A stretch of 64,000 nt of DNA from Tritrichomonas musculus (GCA_039105265.1 JAPFFF010000033.1:558001-622000); one strand, 5' to 3'. Positions 34,289 through 44,352 are shown, numbered from the stretch's first letter. Program-made: numbers and translations. Notes: a model not told the origin generated them from the sequence alone.

Positions 34289-34662
34289 ATTTTTGGGATT
34301 GTCATTTTGCCCCAGGAAATTTAGTATGGGGAAATAGGGCAAATCCCATTTTTTCGATCCCATTTTTGATCCCATTTTTGGCCCTCCCAAAAATTTCTAA
34401 CATATTATATACGAACGATAGAAGAGTTCTCATAATTTATTTTAAGAAAACACAAAATTATTTTATATATATCTTTTTTTAAAAATGGGATTAAAAATGG
34501 GATAATATTTGGGTAGGGGTTTTTAGAAAAAGAGGCTAATTTGACCACTTTTTAGGTCAAAAAACAGCTAAAATAGGGTCTTTTTGAGGTAATCCCATTT
34601 TTGGGATTTCGATCCCATTTTCGATCCCATTTTTGGGATTTGACCAAGATAAATCAAAAAAA
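34289..34662 (+). repeat. Internal inverted repeat, left copy (374 bp, virus element)
   Basis: Near-identical, in reverse orientation, to 45506-45879. It contains several ATCCCATTTTTGGGAT stem-loops and no reading frame. It ends 15 bp before the stop of the 985-residue gene. Confidence 0.9.
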
Positions 34663-34676
34663 GAATTTAACCCAAA

Positions 34677-37634
34677 TTATTTTGGTTTTCTCCTTAATTT
34701 AGGCGATTTTTTGGGCTCCTTTTCTTTATCCTCAACCTCTTTTTCTCGCTCTTTCTTGGCTTTTTCTCTTTCCTTTTTTTCTTTTTCTAGCTCCTTTTCA
34801 CGCTCTCGTTCCTCTTTTTCTCGCTCTTTCTTAGCTTTTTCTCTTTCCTTTCTTTCTTTTTCTAGCTCTTTTTCTCGCTCTCGTTCCTCTTTTTCACGTT
34901 CTCTTTCCAGCTCCCTTTCTCTTTTTTCCTTTTCACGCTCTCTTTCCAGTTCTCGCTCTCTTTTTTCCTTCTCACGTTCTCTTTCTCTTTTTTCCTTCTC
35001 ACGTTCTTTTTCCAGCTCCCTTTCTCTTTTTTCCTTCTCCCGTTCTCTTTCCTTTTTTTCTTTTTCTAGCTCTTTTTCTCGCTCCAATTTCTTTTTGTAT
35101 TTCTCTTTTTCTTCCTCTCTTTCTCGTTCTCTTCTTATTTTATTTAATCTTTTCTTCATTGAAGTTTCATCATCAGAGCTTGAATCTCCATATCGAACTC
35201 TCAAATTTCTTTTTCTTTTTTCCATAAGTTCTTTTAATGTTTTTCCTCTATCCGAACTGTTCAAAATTCTCTTTCGTCTCCTTCTTTCTTCATCACTATC
35301 TGAGTCTGAATCTACTATTCTTTTTCTTAATTTTCGCTTTAAATAAGAATATCTATCATCATCATCAGAATCAGAATCATAGAAATAACTTTTGCCAGTT
35401 GCTTCATCTTTTTTAATCAAATTATCGGCCTGCTTTGTTAATTGTTCTTTTTCTTCTTTTGAATAATTACTGGCTTCGATTAACTGTTTTATCATCTCTT
35501 GACCTTTCTTCATTAGGTTTTCTTTAGCTTCAGGAGTATCTTCGACAGTATATTCGTATTGAGCTAATTCATCAAAAACTTTATCCTTGATTTGATTAAA
35601 TTCTTTCTTCCAATTTGTTTTCTTGACATAATCATCAATATCTGGAGCTTCGATATCTGGAATATAAGTTTGATTAGAGATATTTTGCATAATTTGATTC
35701 TGTAAATCATTTACATATTTATTGACATCCCCATTCTGAATTTGAATATTTTTCTCTCCAAAATTGGCTGGATTTCTATTTTGAGTCATAGCTTTTATCT
35801 GTTCTCTTATTGATTTATTTCTATTTTTGACTTTACTTTTGAAACTTTGATGATTCCCAAATCCATCTCCATCATCATGTTCGAATCCCTTACTCCAAGT
35901 TTTTTTGGTTTGTCGAAAGATATCTTTTCCTTTTATTTTAATGGGTCTGCCGTTCTTCATAACAACCTTACTATCTTCTATAACAGGCGCAGGAGTATTT
36001 GTTAAAGCAGGCAAAATAGTCTCTTCTTCAATAATTTTTACAGTAGATTTTGGATGGTCATCTGGCTCTTCGATAATAGGTCCTTTATTTTTTGGTACGA
36101 AAGGGACAATTTGATATTTTTCTATGATTTCTTCTTTTTTATCTTCCAATTCTTCAATTTTTTCTTTGATTTTCTCAGCTCCTTCAACATCCTTTTCTTT
36201 TTCTTTTTTCTCTAATTCTTCTTTTTGTTTCTCTACTTCTTTGCTTAATTGTTCTTCTAAAGCTATTGCCTCATCATCTTCAAGGTCTGATAATTCGTCA
36301 ATAACTTCTCCATCTTCCTTTTTGATAACTATTTTTGGCTTTTCAACTTCATCGTCTGATAACTCTTCAATAATATAATTTTTAGCTCTTAACCGGCCCA
36401 ATTTTCTTCCTTCGTCTTTCTTTTTTACAACTTCTTCATCATCCTCTAATTCTTCTACAATATAGTCATTTGCTTTTAAGCGACCTACTTTTTTGAGGAC
36501 TTTTTCTTCTTTATTCATTAAATAGTCTTTAGCATTTAATCTTTCTTTTCCATTATCGGCAGAGTCATCTTCGAGGTCAGATAAATTGTCTTCGACTTTT
36601 TGTTTAAATTTTTCTAATTTCTTTTTGACATCAGCTAATTCTTTAGATTCTGGTTCATCATCTTCTAAATCACTATTATCTTCCCCATCAGCAAACTGTA
36701 ATTTATCTTCTTCTGTAATCTCATCATCTTCTTTTTTATGATATCTTTTATGTCTTTTTTTGAGGGTTTTTAATTCATCAACTTCTTCTTCAGCATCATA
36801 TTCTTTCCAGTCTGAGTCTTCTTCTTCATTGTCTATCATTTTTTGAATACCCTTTTCTATTTCATCTTTTAATTTTTCTTCGTCTGTTTTCTTATGTTTT
36901 TTATGTCTTTTTTTGAGGGTTTTTAATTCATCAACTTCTTCTTCAGCATCATATTCTTTCCAGTCTGAGCCATCTTCATCATCATCATGAAGTAATTTTT
37001 GAATTCCATTTTCGATATCTTCTTTATATTTTTCCTCTTTTTCTTCGTCTCTTTTCTTTTTCAAAAGTTCGAGTTCTTCTTTATCGTCTCCATCTTCTTC
37101 TTCTTCCCATTCAGAATCTTCATCTTTATTTTTAATCATTTTATTGATTTCTTTATCTAATTCTTTTTTCATTTTCTTTTTTCTTTTTTCCTCTCCTTCT
37201 AAGTCATCGTTGAAATGCTCTAAATCTTCCAAATAATCTGGGGGTTGTTCGATAATATCAAAAGGAGTATTAATTTTTGGGACAGTCATAGCTTCGTCAA
37301 TATGCATTGTTATAGGATAAATTTGCCCGTTTAATTTTGTAGCATCTAGCCCTAGAGGATTAAAAGCACAATAGAATCCATAAATCAAACCAAAAAATGC
37401 ATTGTTTGTTTTATTACAATATTCTCTTATCAATTCAAAATCTTGCTCTAAATATTTTGTATAAATCCAGTCATAAGGTGCTTTAAACTCAAAAGCAGAC
37501 GTAGGGAATCCTTCAATTTCTGTTTGAGGAACTAATTTTAGACAAGAAAGTTGAGGACAATATTCATAATTTTTAACATCTTTTACTAAACCAATTAGGG
37601 TATGTAAAGGTAAAATACACTCTTCTTCTGTCAT
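34677..37634 (-). CDS. Large charged coiled-coil protein (virus element)
   Basis: 985 residues. Residues 1-125 look folded and carry the W-x-GxIY pattern (APYDWIYTKYLEQDFELIRE, then AFFGLIYGFYCAFNP). Residues 150-420 are acidic/basic repeats; DWKEYDAEEEVDELKTLKKR occurs twice. Residues 560-740 are less charged. The last 180 residues are almost pure Glu/Arg/Lys repeats (EREREKEKRERELEKE type), predicted as a long single helix or coiled coil. First gene inside the internal inverted repeat. A scaffolding or core role is a guess. Confidence 0.6.
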   Translation of the reverse strand: MTEEECILPLHTLIGLVKDVKNYEYCPQLSCLKLVPQTEIEGFPTSAFEFKAPYDWIYTKYLEQDFELIREYCNKTNNAFFGLIYGFYCAFNPLGLDATKLNGQIYPITMHIDEAMTVPKINTPFDIIEQPPDYLEDLEHFNDDLEGEEKRKKKMKKELDKEINKMIKNKDEDSEWEEEEDGDDKEELELLKKKRDEEKEEKYKEDIENGIQKLLHDDDEDGSDWKEYDAEEEVDELKTLKKRHKKHKKTDEEKLKDEIEKGIQKMIDNEEEDSDWKEYDAEEEVDELKTLKKRHKRYHKKEDDEITEEDKLQFADGEDNSDLEDDEPESKELADVKKKLEKFKQKVEDNLSDLEDDSADNGKERLNAKDYLMNKEEKVLKKVGRLKANDYIVEELEDDEEVVKKKDEGRKLGRLRAKNYIIEELSDDEVEKPKIVIKKEDGEVIDELSDLEDDEAIALEEQLSKEVEKQKEELEKKEKEKDVEGAEKIKEKIEELEDKKEEIIEKYQIVPFVPKNKGPIIEEPDDHPKSTVKIIEEETILPALTNTPAPVIEDSKVVMKNGRPIKIKGKDIFRQTKKTWSKGFEHDDGDGFGNHQSFKSKVKNRNKSIREQIKAMTQNRNPANFGEKNIQIQNGDVNKYVNDLQNQIMQNISNQTYIPDIEAPDIDDYVKKTNWKKEFNQIKDKVFDELAQYEYTVEDTPEAKENLMKKGQEMIKQLIEASNYSKEEKEQLTKQADNLIKKDEATGKSYFYDSDSDDDDRYSYLKRKLRKRIVDSDSDSDEERRRRKRILNSSDRGKTLKELMEKRKRNLRVRYGDSSSDDETSMKKRLNKIRREREREEEKEKYKKKLEREKELEKEKKEREREKEKRERELEKEREKEKREREREKEKRERELEREREKEKRERELEREREKEEREREKELEKERKEREKAKKEREKEEREREKELEKEKKEREKAKKEREKEVEDKEKEPKKSPKLRRKPK

Positions 37635-37673
37635 TTTTTCTTGGAACTTAAAAAAAATATATGAGTTATTTCT

Positions 37674-39374
37674 TTAAATATTCTCTAATTTCATTGTTAA
37701 AAATCCTTCCATAAAATTATGAACAAAATTAAGGTCTCCAATAAATATTTTTTTATCTGCTTTTCTTTCCCAAGCCCATCTCTTTTTGAATTCATAAATT
37801 TGAGGCGCCCAATCCTGTCCGTCATAGTAAAATCCATATATATTTCCTTTTAAGTTTTTACCTGTAGTTTTACCAATACCTTGTGCTAAATTATTAATAT
37901 TTTCTTCAAAATCTTTTTCGTTGACTTTTTCAAAAGGATAGAATATTTTGATTTTCGCAGCTTGTTCATCATTTTCTAGTACAGTTCTTAAATAAAATCC
38001 CCAATGAAAATAAGCGGGTTTGTCTAAATAAAGGGCTTGACCTTCATCTCCAAATTTGAGAGTCGCAGGATAGATATTATCATTCACGAAATGTGTCGCA
38101 TTCATCATTTTGATATGTTCTTGAACCAAATTATCGGTAAAATAGTATGCTTTGCTTGATCCTTTTGTTGTATAAGCTACTTGAAAATTTGTCGTTGCAA
38201 ATCCTGATTCATTTAAATTTTGACATCTGGAATTGACCTTTTTTGTTGTATTCGATAAATCATATGCGATTTGACCAATTTCTTTTGCCTTTACATAACT
38301 GGTATTCCAAGTATATTTTCCTTTTTCTTCGGTTGTCATCACTTCATATTCAGCCATAGTTTTAAAGATTTTGGTTGAATTATTAGTTTTCAAGGTTCCT
38401 ACCATATATTTCTCTAATTTTGTATGAAGACTGACTGTTTTGTCCAGAAGTTGTCCAATCTGCTTTGATTTAAGATTATGAATTTTCCAATTATATGCTG
38501 CTCTATCTTCGGCTGTCATCTCCTGGTATTCAGCCGGAGTCAAATAGATAACAGAAGAATCTTTGGTTTTTGTTCCTTGATAATATTGATTATTTATATA
38601 TTTTTCGTCAAGTTTCGAAATATCTATGTCTGGCTTATTTTTTAAATCATTCATTTCTGTCTCTAAGGTTGTTATTTTAGCAATCCCTTCAGTAATTTGA
38701 TCTGCAGTGGCATTTTTGTTTGTTCCTATAATTTTGAAAGTATTTGTCGCAAATCCTTCGTCATTAAGATTTTTCACTTGTTTCTCACATTTTGGGAATC
38801 CCTTTGCTGCATCGACAATTGCCATTCCAGTCGATATTTTGCCGTCTAAACCACTGACAACAAAACTCGATTTTGCATATCCGTCAAGATTCAAATGTTT
38901 TGTTTTATCTTCTAGTTCTTTTATTTTATCCGGTAATTGATTTTTGGTATAATTTGTTGCTTGAACTATCTCAGTAGCTAAAGCATTTTCTCTTTCAGAT
39001 ATCCAAAAATCAAATTTTCCGCCTGGAAGTCCAGTATCAGCAATATGTTGTGTTTTCTTTTGAAGTTCTGTAATATTTGAGTTTATTGCAGTAATTTCTT
39101 CTTTTGTAGCCAAATTTGATGTGTCTATAGGAGTGCCGGTTGCTGGAGGAGCATCTGGAACTTTTATTTTTTCGACCTCTTCTTTGATATCAACAATATC
39201 TTGACAAAGAGATTTTAAGTTTTTTTGTTGAATCGTTCTTGTAGTAGGAGCTTTTCCATCATCAAAATTCCAGACAATTTCTTCGGGTTTTTCAAATTTT
39301 ACCCCTGTCAAAATTAACATCTTTCTCGAATTCAACTTCTCCCATAAATTCAGCGACTTTTGGATAAGTTTCAT
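37674..39374 (-). CDS. Fibre-like protein (virus element)
   Basis: 566 residues. The body alternates short coiled coils (EEITAINSNITELQKKTQHI) with a repeated motif: LNLDGYAKSSFVVSG, LNDEGFATNTFKIIG and LNESGFATTNFQVAY. A second repeat reads EYQEMTAEDRAAYNWKIHNL and EYEVMTTEEKGKYTWNTSYV, each followed by K-x-K-x-IGQ. Such repeats resemble trimeric viral or phage fibres. The C-terminal 120 residues (YFHWGFYLRTVLENDEQAAK, NIYGFYYDG) form a globular end that may belong to the W-x-GxIY family. A host-attachment role is inferred. Confidence 0.55.
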   Translation of the reverse strand: MKLIQKSLNLWEKLNSRKMLILTGVKFEKPEEIVWNFDDGKAPTTRTIQQKNLKSLCQDIVDIKEEVEKIKVPDAPPATGTPIDTSNLATKEEITAINSNITELQKKTQHIADTGLPGGKFDFWISERENALATEIVQATNYTKNQLPDKIKELEDKTKHLNLDGYAKSSFVVSGLDGKISTGMAIVDAAKGFPKCEKQVKNLNDEGFATNTFKIIGTNKNATADQITEGIAKITTLETEMNDLKNKPDIDISKLDEKYINNQYYQGTKTKDSSVIYLTPAEYQEMTAEDRAAYNWKIHNLKSKQIGQLLDKTVSLHTKLEKYMVGTLKTNNSTKIFKTMAEYEVMTTEEKGKYTWNTSYVKAKEIGQIAYDLSNTTKKVNSRCQNLNESGFATTNFQVAYTTKGSSKAYYFTDNLVQEHIKMMNATHFVNDNIYPATLKFGDEGQALYLDKPAYFHWGFYLRTVLENDEQAAKIKIFYPFEKVNEKDFEENINNLAQGIGKTTGKNLKGNIYGFYYDGQDWAPQIYEFKKRWAWERKADKKIFIGDLNFVHNFMEGFLTMKLENI

Positions 39375-39555
39375 CTACCCATTCAGGAGCATCTTCAATA
39401 CGAAAAAGAGTCAAACCTTTAGTTGTTAAATTTGTTGCTGTACCATTTTCGCTTTTCACAAATTTGGATTCATCTATAGTCCCTCCGCCGCCTCCTCCTA
39501 AGCCAGCTCCATTAACTAATTTTTCAATATCTCTTGCTGAATATATACCAGTCAT
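39292..39555 (-). CDS. Glycine-rich short frame overlapping the fibre-like gene (virus element)
   Basis: 87 residues from ATG 39553-39555 (MTGIYSARDIEKLVNGAG...), with a run of six Gly and a folded-looking end (EWVDETYPKVAEFMGEVEFE). It overlaps the beginning of the fibre-like frame on the same strand. It has a structural-block leader: a T-run then AAAAGAAAACAAATG. Its relation to the fibre-like protein is probably close. Confidence 0.45.
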   Translation of the reverse strand: MTGIYSARDIEKLVNGAGLGGGGGGTIDESKFVKSENGTATNLTTKGLTLFRIEDAPEWVDETYPKVAEFMGEVEFEKDVNFDRGKI

Positions 39556-39597
39556 TTGTTTTCTTTTCAAAAAAATTTTTTTATCCCACTATACTCT

Positions 39598-40092
39598 TTA
39601 ATAAATTAATTTCAAAAACATTACAAAATCATCAGGAATTATAGTGTTTGTACCATCTCCTTTTCCGTCAGTAAACCAGACCTCAAATCCTTGTTTTCTA
39701 TTACTATTTACTTTATATTTTCGATTATCATCTGGGACTTGCAAATTTGCATAATAAACTAAAAAATCACAATATTGGTCTCTTGGAACAAAGCTTGAAT
39801 GAACTTCGACTTCTCCAGATATTGAACCATCTACGGTACATCTACAATATTGAAAAATTATATATTTATCTTTTTCGACATTACTTGGAGAAACAAATTC
39901 TTGAGGATAATGAAAGATAAAGTGTTTATTGACGGGATTAAAAACAAAACCTCTTGATTTAAGACAATCTACAGTTTGTGTTTCTAATTCTTTTTGATTT
40001 AATTTCCATCCTCTAATAGGGTAATAAGTCTTATCAGCGCCTGTTTGGACATTTATATCAGGGTTTATATTATACGAAATAATTCTTGACAT
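39598..40092 (-). CDS. Putative minor capsid (penton-like) protein (virus element)
   Basis: 164 residues, beta-rich by composition (KYIIFQYCRCTVDGSISGEV, then FLVYYANLQVPDDNRKY and FVMFLKLIY at the end). Size, beta content and position next to the two major-capsid-like genes fit the single-jelly-roll minor capsid protein of Polintons. I see no diagnostic motif, so the call rests on context. Confidence 0.35.
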   Translation of the reverse strand: MSRIISYNINPDINVQTGADKTYYPIRGWKLNQKELETQTVDCLKSRGFVFNPVNKHFIFHYPQEFVSPSNVEKDKYIIFQYCRCTVDGSISGEVEVHSSFVPRDQYCDFLVYYANLQVPDDNRKYKVNSNRKQGFEVWFTDGKGDGTNTIIPDDFVMFLKLIY

Positions 40093-40125
40093 TTTTTTAC
40101 AAAAAAAAATATATATTTTATATCT

Positions 40126-41862
40126 TTATTCATACCCAATAGGGACTCCATCCTTATGATATTCTACTCCATTTTCTACAGACCAAGACCAGTATGTATC
40201 TGAACATATCCACATTTCTGGAGGAGGTAATTGAGGTTGAATATCTGGTTTGTATGGCTTTCCCGAGTAATCTGTATCAGGATAGAGATATGTATCATTT
40301 GCGCCTAATCTAACATTTTCTCCAACATCGATTCTATCACCATGAAATTCTATTTTTACTCCTCGACATCCTGTATCAATACCATCAAAAACATATCCAG
40401 CATTACTTCTTTCTAACTGGAAATTTAAGCCAAAACTAGTATTGTCAAAAGTGCCGGAATAAAATCTTTTTAAAGAATGGTCATATACATTATTTAATGG
40501 TCTAGAGATAGATTCCATTAACTCATTCGTAGCTTCTATACCATCTAATTCATTCGCATAAAGCTGATATTGAACAAATCGGCCATCCCAGGTATTTTCA
40601 AATTCTTGTTGAGGATAAACTTTTTTATCAATTTGGAGCTGGACATTTTTATACATAGGATTTTGATAACAGGTAATATCATTATAATGTCTTGGAAACA
40701 TCATTGTTATATTTGTAGCATTCCTCAAAGGAACAATTTTTGAACAGACAATTCCTTTTTCTGTATGTTTTTGCTCAAAAATATGTCTTGTTAATTCTTG
40801 TGCTGGAATATACATTTCTTGATTAAAAGTAGTCATTAATTCATCTACAACCTCTGGTTTGACTCCAAAGCCGAAACAATTTGTTCTTCCTTTCATTATC
40901 ATAGGCTTCTTATTTTGATTAACGACCAGACAATTATTTTGAATTGTCCAATCTTCTGGAGAAGCTAAATCTGTGATTGATTCGACGATTTTCCCAGTTT
41001 GTCCGATTTGTACAAATCTCTTTGGAATTCGAATATCTGGCGCGAAAAATCCTACTTCATCATTATTTTCCCAAAAACTTTTCAATTCTGATACCTTCGA
41101 AGGAGATATCTGGCACCAAACTAGGCCGTCTAAAGATGTTCGAATTTCTTCTACAATTTCTCCGATAAGAGCATTAGGATAGAGTCTCCATGCCTGAAGA
41201 ACAAGCTGGTCTGTGAAAGGAATAATTAATTCCATTTTTATCGGAACCCAGCTTCTTTTTTTATCTGCTGTCCATGCTAACTTTTCTAAAGGAATATAAC
41301 AACCGCAGACATTTGGAGACATAATTTCGACATTTTCCCAGAGAGAATGGGAATGAGGACTTGTTATTTTTGTATCGCGAGTTCTTATAGAATTATAAGC
41401 AAAAGACTCTCTTATCATCTCATTTTGATAGTATTCTGAGATTAATTTTCCATCACAAAAGAAACGGCATTCTGATATTATTTCGACAGCATCTTTAAAA
41501 CCAACAAATATTTGATTAACTTGATGTTCATCTTTAGATTCATAGAGATTTGTATCAGTATTCAATTTATTCCAATTTCGAAATGGAAGTTCTGACTCGA
41601 AACCTACTTCAAACTCAATCTCCATAGATATGAAACTTTTTTCGATTTGAGATATTGTATGATTTGGATGTGTCAGCATAATATGAGTTTTTTCTCCTAT
41701 CGGCAAAGGAATATCTTTTTCATGAAATTCTTCAGAAAATGTTGAAAAAGTATTATCGCCACTATTAAATTGAAGCAAAAGCCTCATATCATGTTCAAAA
41801 AAGCCAGTAATATCTCCTTCATTCATTCCTGTGTTTTTCTTTCGAGCGTTCTCAAAGGTCAT
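40126..41862 (-). CDS. Major-capsid-like protein 1 (virus element)
   Basis: 578 residues. It shares long stretches with 41895-43817: GFKDAVEIISE, QNEMIRESFAYNSIR, PHSHSLWENVEIMSPNVCGC, IPFTDQLVLQAWRLYPN, IPLRNATNITMMFPRHY, TWDGRFVQYQLYANELDGI, FDNTSFGLNFQLERSNAGYV and FDGIDTG. Length, absence of long helices and its place between minor-capsid-like and ATPase genes fit a double-jelly-roll capsid protein of the Polinton/NCLDV type. The family call is by architecture and context. Confidence 0.65.
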   Translation of the reverse strand: MTFENARKKNTGMNEGDITGFFEHDMRLLLQFNSGDNTFSTFSEEFHEKDIPLPIGEKTHIMLTHPNHTISQIEKSFISMEIEFEVGFESELPFRNWNKLNTDTNLYESKDEHQVNQIFVGFKDAVEIISECRFFCDGKLISEYYQNEMIRESFAYNSIRTRDTKITSPHSHSLWENVEIMSPNVCGCYIPLEKLAWTADKKRSWVPIKMELIIPFTDQLVLQAWRLYPNALIGEIVEEIRTSLDGLVWCQISPSKVSELKSFWENNDEVGFFAPDIRIPKRFVQIGQTGKIVESITDLASPEDWTIQNNCLVVNQNKKPMIMKGRTNCFGFGVKPEVVDELMTTFNQEMYIPAQELTRHIFEQKHTEKGIVCSKIVPLRNATNITMMFPRHYNDITCYQNPMYKNVQLQIDKKVYPQQEFENTWDGRFVQYQLYANELDGIEATNELMESISRPLNNVYDHSLKRFYSGTFDNTSFGLNFQLERSNAGYVFDGIDTGCRGVKIEFHGDRIDVGENVRLGANDTYLYPDTDYSGKPYKPDIQPQLPPPEMWICSDTYWSWSVENGVEYHKDGVPIGYE

Positions 41863-41894
41863 TTTTGTTATTCAAAAAAATAATAATATACTTT

Positions 41895-43817
41895 TTACTC
41901 ATAACCAGCAGGAATACCTCTTTGATAATATCGAACTCCATCTTGAACTGACCAAGTCCAGTATGTATCTGAGCATACCCACAATTCAGGAGGTGGAGGA
42001 GATGATTTTTCACTAATTCTTGGATAAGTTAAATCTGCAATTTGGTCTGGATGCCATAAAACATCTCCTTCGTTGTCATGACCTGTATTTTTAGATTCTC
42101 CTCTAAATTCGATGGTTACGGTATGACTTCCTGTATCAATACCATCGAAAACATATCCAGCATTACCTCTTTCTAACTGGAAGTTAATTCCGAAACTAGT
42201 ATTGTCAAATGGAGCTGTCTTAATCCTCTTTCCTTCCTCAGGGTCTAATGCAGATAAAAGTTCAGAACCTTGCATTTCTCCAGTGGTATATTCAAGAGTT
42301 AATGGACGAGATATTGATTCAACAAATTCTTGGGTAGGTTCTATCATACCATCTAATTCATTAGCCATAAGCTGATATTGAACAAATCGGCCATCCCAAG
42401 TATTATTCCATTCTGTTTCTGGATACGCTTTCTTATTAACGATTAATTTGACATTTTGATATCCGATATTTTGAAAAACTGTACAGTCTTCAGAATGGAA
42501 AGGAAACATAACTGTTATATTTGTAGCATTCCTCAAAGGTATTGTCTTTGATCGTTTAAATCCAGTATGGTCAGGATGACCTTCAAATTGATGTCTTGTT
42601 AATTCTTGTGCTGGAATAATTATTGGTTCATTGAGGGATTCCATCAAGGCCTGAATAACATCTGGCTTAATACCAAAGCCTGCACAATTTGTTTTGCATT
42701 GCCTAATTTCACAGGAATTTTCATTGACTTTCAGAGTTGCTTGACAGACTGTATATTCAATAGTTTGTGGGGATGTCAGACTTCCTCCCATCTGTACACT
42801 TGCCTTGGTAGATAATCCATAATAATGACCTGCCGTACCTTTTGAACCGAACGTTTTATCGACCTTCTGTGCATAATAAGTTTCTTTCACAATAATGGCT
42901 GGATTATTAATTTGAACAAAGTGATTTGTTATTGGAAGAAAGTCAGGAGTTCCATACTCGACTCCCGCAGAATTCATTGTCCAAAACTTTTTGACTTCAG
43001 CAACGTTTTTAGGATGAACCTGGCACCAAACTAAGCCGTTTAAGGCAAATTTGATTTCTTCTTCCATTTCTCCTAAAATTCTATTTGGATAAAGCCTCCA
43101 AGCCTGAAGAACAAGCTGGTCTGTGAATGGAATACATAATTTTATTTCGACATCAACTTTCTTGTTTGGAACAAATTTTGCTTGTGCAGCAGCTAATGTA
43201 GCCGCATCACTATCATTAACTGTATTGTCCACTTTTCTTGGAAGGTCATCATCTTTTCCTGCAGCAAAGAATTTTTCCAATGGAATATAACAACCACAAA
43301 CATTTGGAGACATCATACAGACATCTTCCCAAAGAGAATGAGAATGTGGATTAGCTTTTTTGGCATCTTTTCCTCGAATACAGTTATATGCAAAAGACTC
43401 TCTGACCATTTCATTTTGATGATAATTATCGACTAACCTTCCATCGACCCAGAAAAATGCTTCAGAAATTATTTCGACAGCATCTTTAAATCCAACAAAG
43501 ATATATTGTAAATGCCTATGTGCTGCGTCATAATATAAATGGTCTGGACCATCTAATTCGAGATTTAATTTTAAGGTAATTTCAATAAAGCCTTTCTCAA
43601 TTTGAGACATAGTATGAGCTGAATGAGTCATTCGAATTTTCGTTTTTGTGTTTAATCTAACTGGTTCATCTTTATCATGGCAGTTTTCTTGAACGATAGA
43701 AAAGGTGTTATCTCCGCTGTTTCTTTGAATCAAATTCCTCAATTTATCATTGAAAAAGTTTAAAACATCTCCTTCATCGTTTCCACGATTCTGATATTGC
43801 ACGTTTGCGTAGGTCAT
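41895..43817 (-). CDS. Major-capsid-like protein 2 (virus element)
   Basis: 640 residues, a paralogue of the neighbour with the same conserved blocks (HQNEMVRESFAYNCIRGKD, PFTDQLVLQAWRLYPN, IPLRNATNITVMFPFH, SFGINFQLERGNAGYVFDGI). It is longer through inserts near residue 195 (DDLPRKVDNTVNDSDAATLA) and about 300-350. Both start on a short A-rich leader after a T-run. Two unequal copies suggest two capsomer types or a division of labour in the shell; that is inference. Confidence 0.65.
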   Translation of the reverse strand: MTYANVQYQNRGNDEGDVLNFFNDKLRNLIQRNSGDNTFSIVQENCHDKDEPVRLNTKTKIRMTHSAHTMSQIEKGFIEITLKLNLELDGPDHLYYDAAHRHLQYIFVGFKDAVEIISEAFFWVDGRLVDNYHQNEMVRESFAYNCIRGKDAKKANPHSHSLWEDVCMMSPNVCGCYIPLEKFFAAGKDDDLPRKVDNTVNDSDAATLAAAQAKFVPNKKVDVEIKLCIPFTDQLVLQAWRLYPNRILGEMEEEIKFALNGLVWCQVHPKNVAEVKKFWTMNSAGVEYGTPDFLPITNHFVQINNPAIIVKETYYAQKVDKTFGSKGTAGHYYGLSTKASVQMGGSLTSPQTIEYTVCQATLKVNENSCEIRQCKTNCAGFGIKPDVIQALMESLNEPIIIPAQELTRHQFEGHPDHTGFKRSKTIPLRNATNITVMFPFHSEDCTVFQNIGYQNVKLIVNKKAYPETEWNNTWDGRFVQYQLMANELDGMIEPTQEFVESISRPLTLEYTTGEMQGSELLSALDPEEGKRIKTAPFDNTSFGINFQLERGNAGYVFDGIDTGSHTVTIEFRGESKNTGHDNEGDVLWHPDQIADLTYPRISEKSSPPPPELWVCSDTYWTWSVQDGVRYYQRGIPAGYE

Positions 43818-43897
43818 TTTATTTCTCAGTAAATAAAAAAATAAAACCCAGAATTTTTTTTTATCATCTATGAATACATTTTTTTACGTCCAGTAAA

Positions 43898-44209
43898 ATG
43901 GCTTTTGGATCTTTCGGAAAGAAAATCAAAGAGGGATGGAATAAAGTTAAGCAATGGGGTAAAAATACTATAGAGAAAGTAGGAAATGTTGTTAGAAAAG
44001 TCGGTTCGACAGCAGGAAATATTGCTGGACAAGTCGGAGATAACCTTGGGAGAGTCGGAGAATTTGTAGGAGGTTTTGCTCCAGAATTAGGTCAGACAAT
44101 AGGAGATATAGGAGGTACTATCGGCAAAATTGGAGGTATAGCTTCTGATGTAGCAAGAAGAATCCCTACGTCAAATGACGGGCCTAATATAACAAAATTT
44201 AAGGTTTAA
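43898..44209 (+). CDS. MAFG-family amphipathic/glycine-rich protein, 103 residues (virus element)
   Basis: Starts MAFGSFGKKIKEGWNKVKQW, an amphipathic basic helix, then a Gly/Ile/Val-rich region with regular small residues (NVVRKVGSTAGNIAGQVGDN, GDIGGTIGKIGGIASDVARR). Such composition suits a membrane-active or membrane-spanning virion peptide. It diverges from the second capsid-like gene. Confidence 0.55.
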   Translation: MAFGSFGKKIKEGWNKVKQWGKNTIEKVGNVVRKVGSTAGNIAGQVGDNLGRVGEFVGGFAPELGQTIGDIGGTIGKIGGIASDVARRIPTSNDGPNITKFKV

Positions 44210-44217
44210 ACCCTGAT

Positions 44218-44352
44218 TTAAGAATACATTTTCATCCATATTTCATCATCTAATGGAGGTTCTTTTGGAGGGACAATTTTCATTATACGAATTCCTAAGT
44301 TAAAGAATTCGATAATTACTAAGCATCCTAACAAAATATTTGTTATAATCAT
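44218..44352 (-). CDS. 44-residue single-span membrane peptide (virus element)
   Basis: ATG at 44350-44352, stop at 44218-44220. It has one hydrophobic segment (IITNILLGCLVIIEFFNLGI) and a short tail with PPKEPPLDDEIWMKMYS. It fits exactly between two converging or diverging neighbours without overlap. Short membrane peptides are common in Polinton and virophage morphogenesis blocks. Confidence 0.45.
   Translation of the reverse strand: MIITNILLGCLVIIEFFNLGIRIMKIVPPKEPPLDDEIWMKMYS

Noticed and set aside
34633-35346. Plus-strand 237-residue Ser/Phe/Leu-rich frame
   Set aside because: Antisense of the Glu/Arg/Lys tail of the 985-residue protein.
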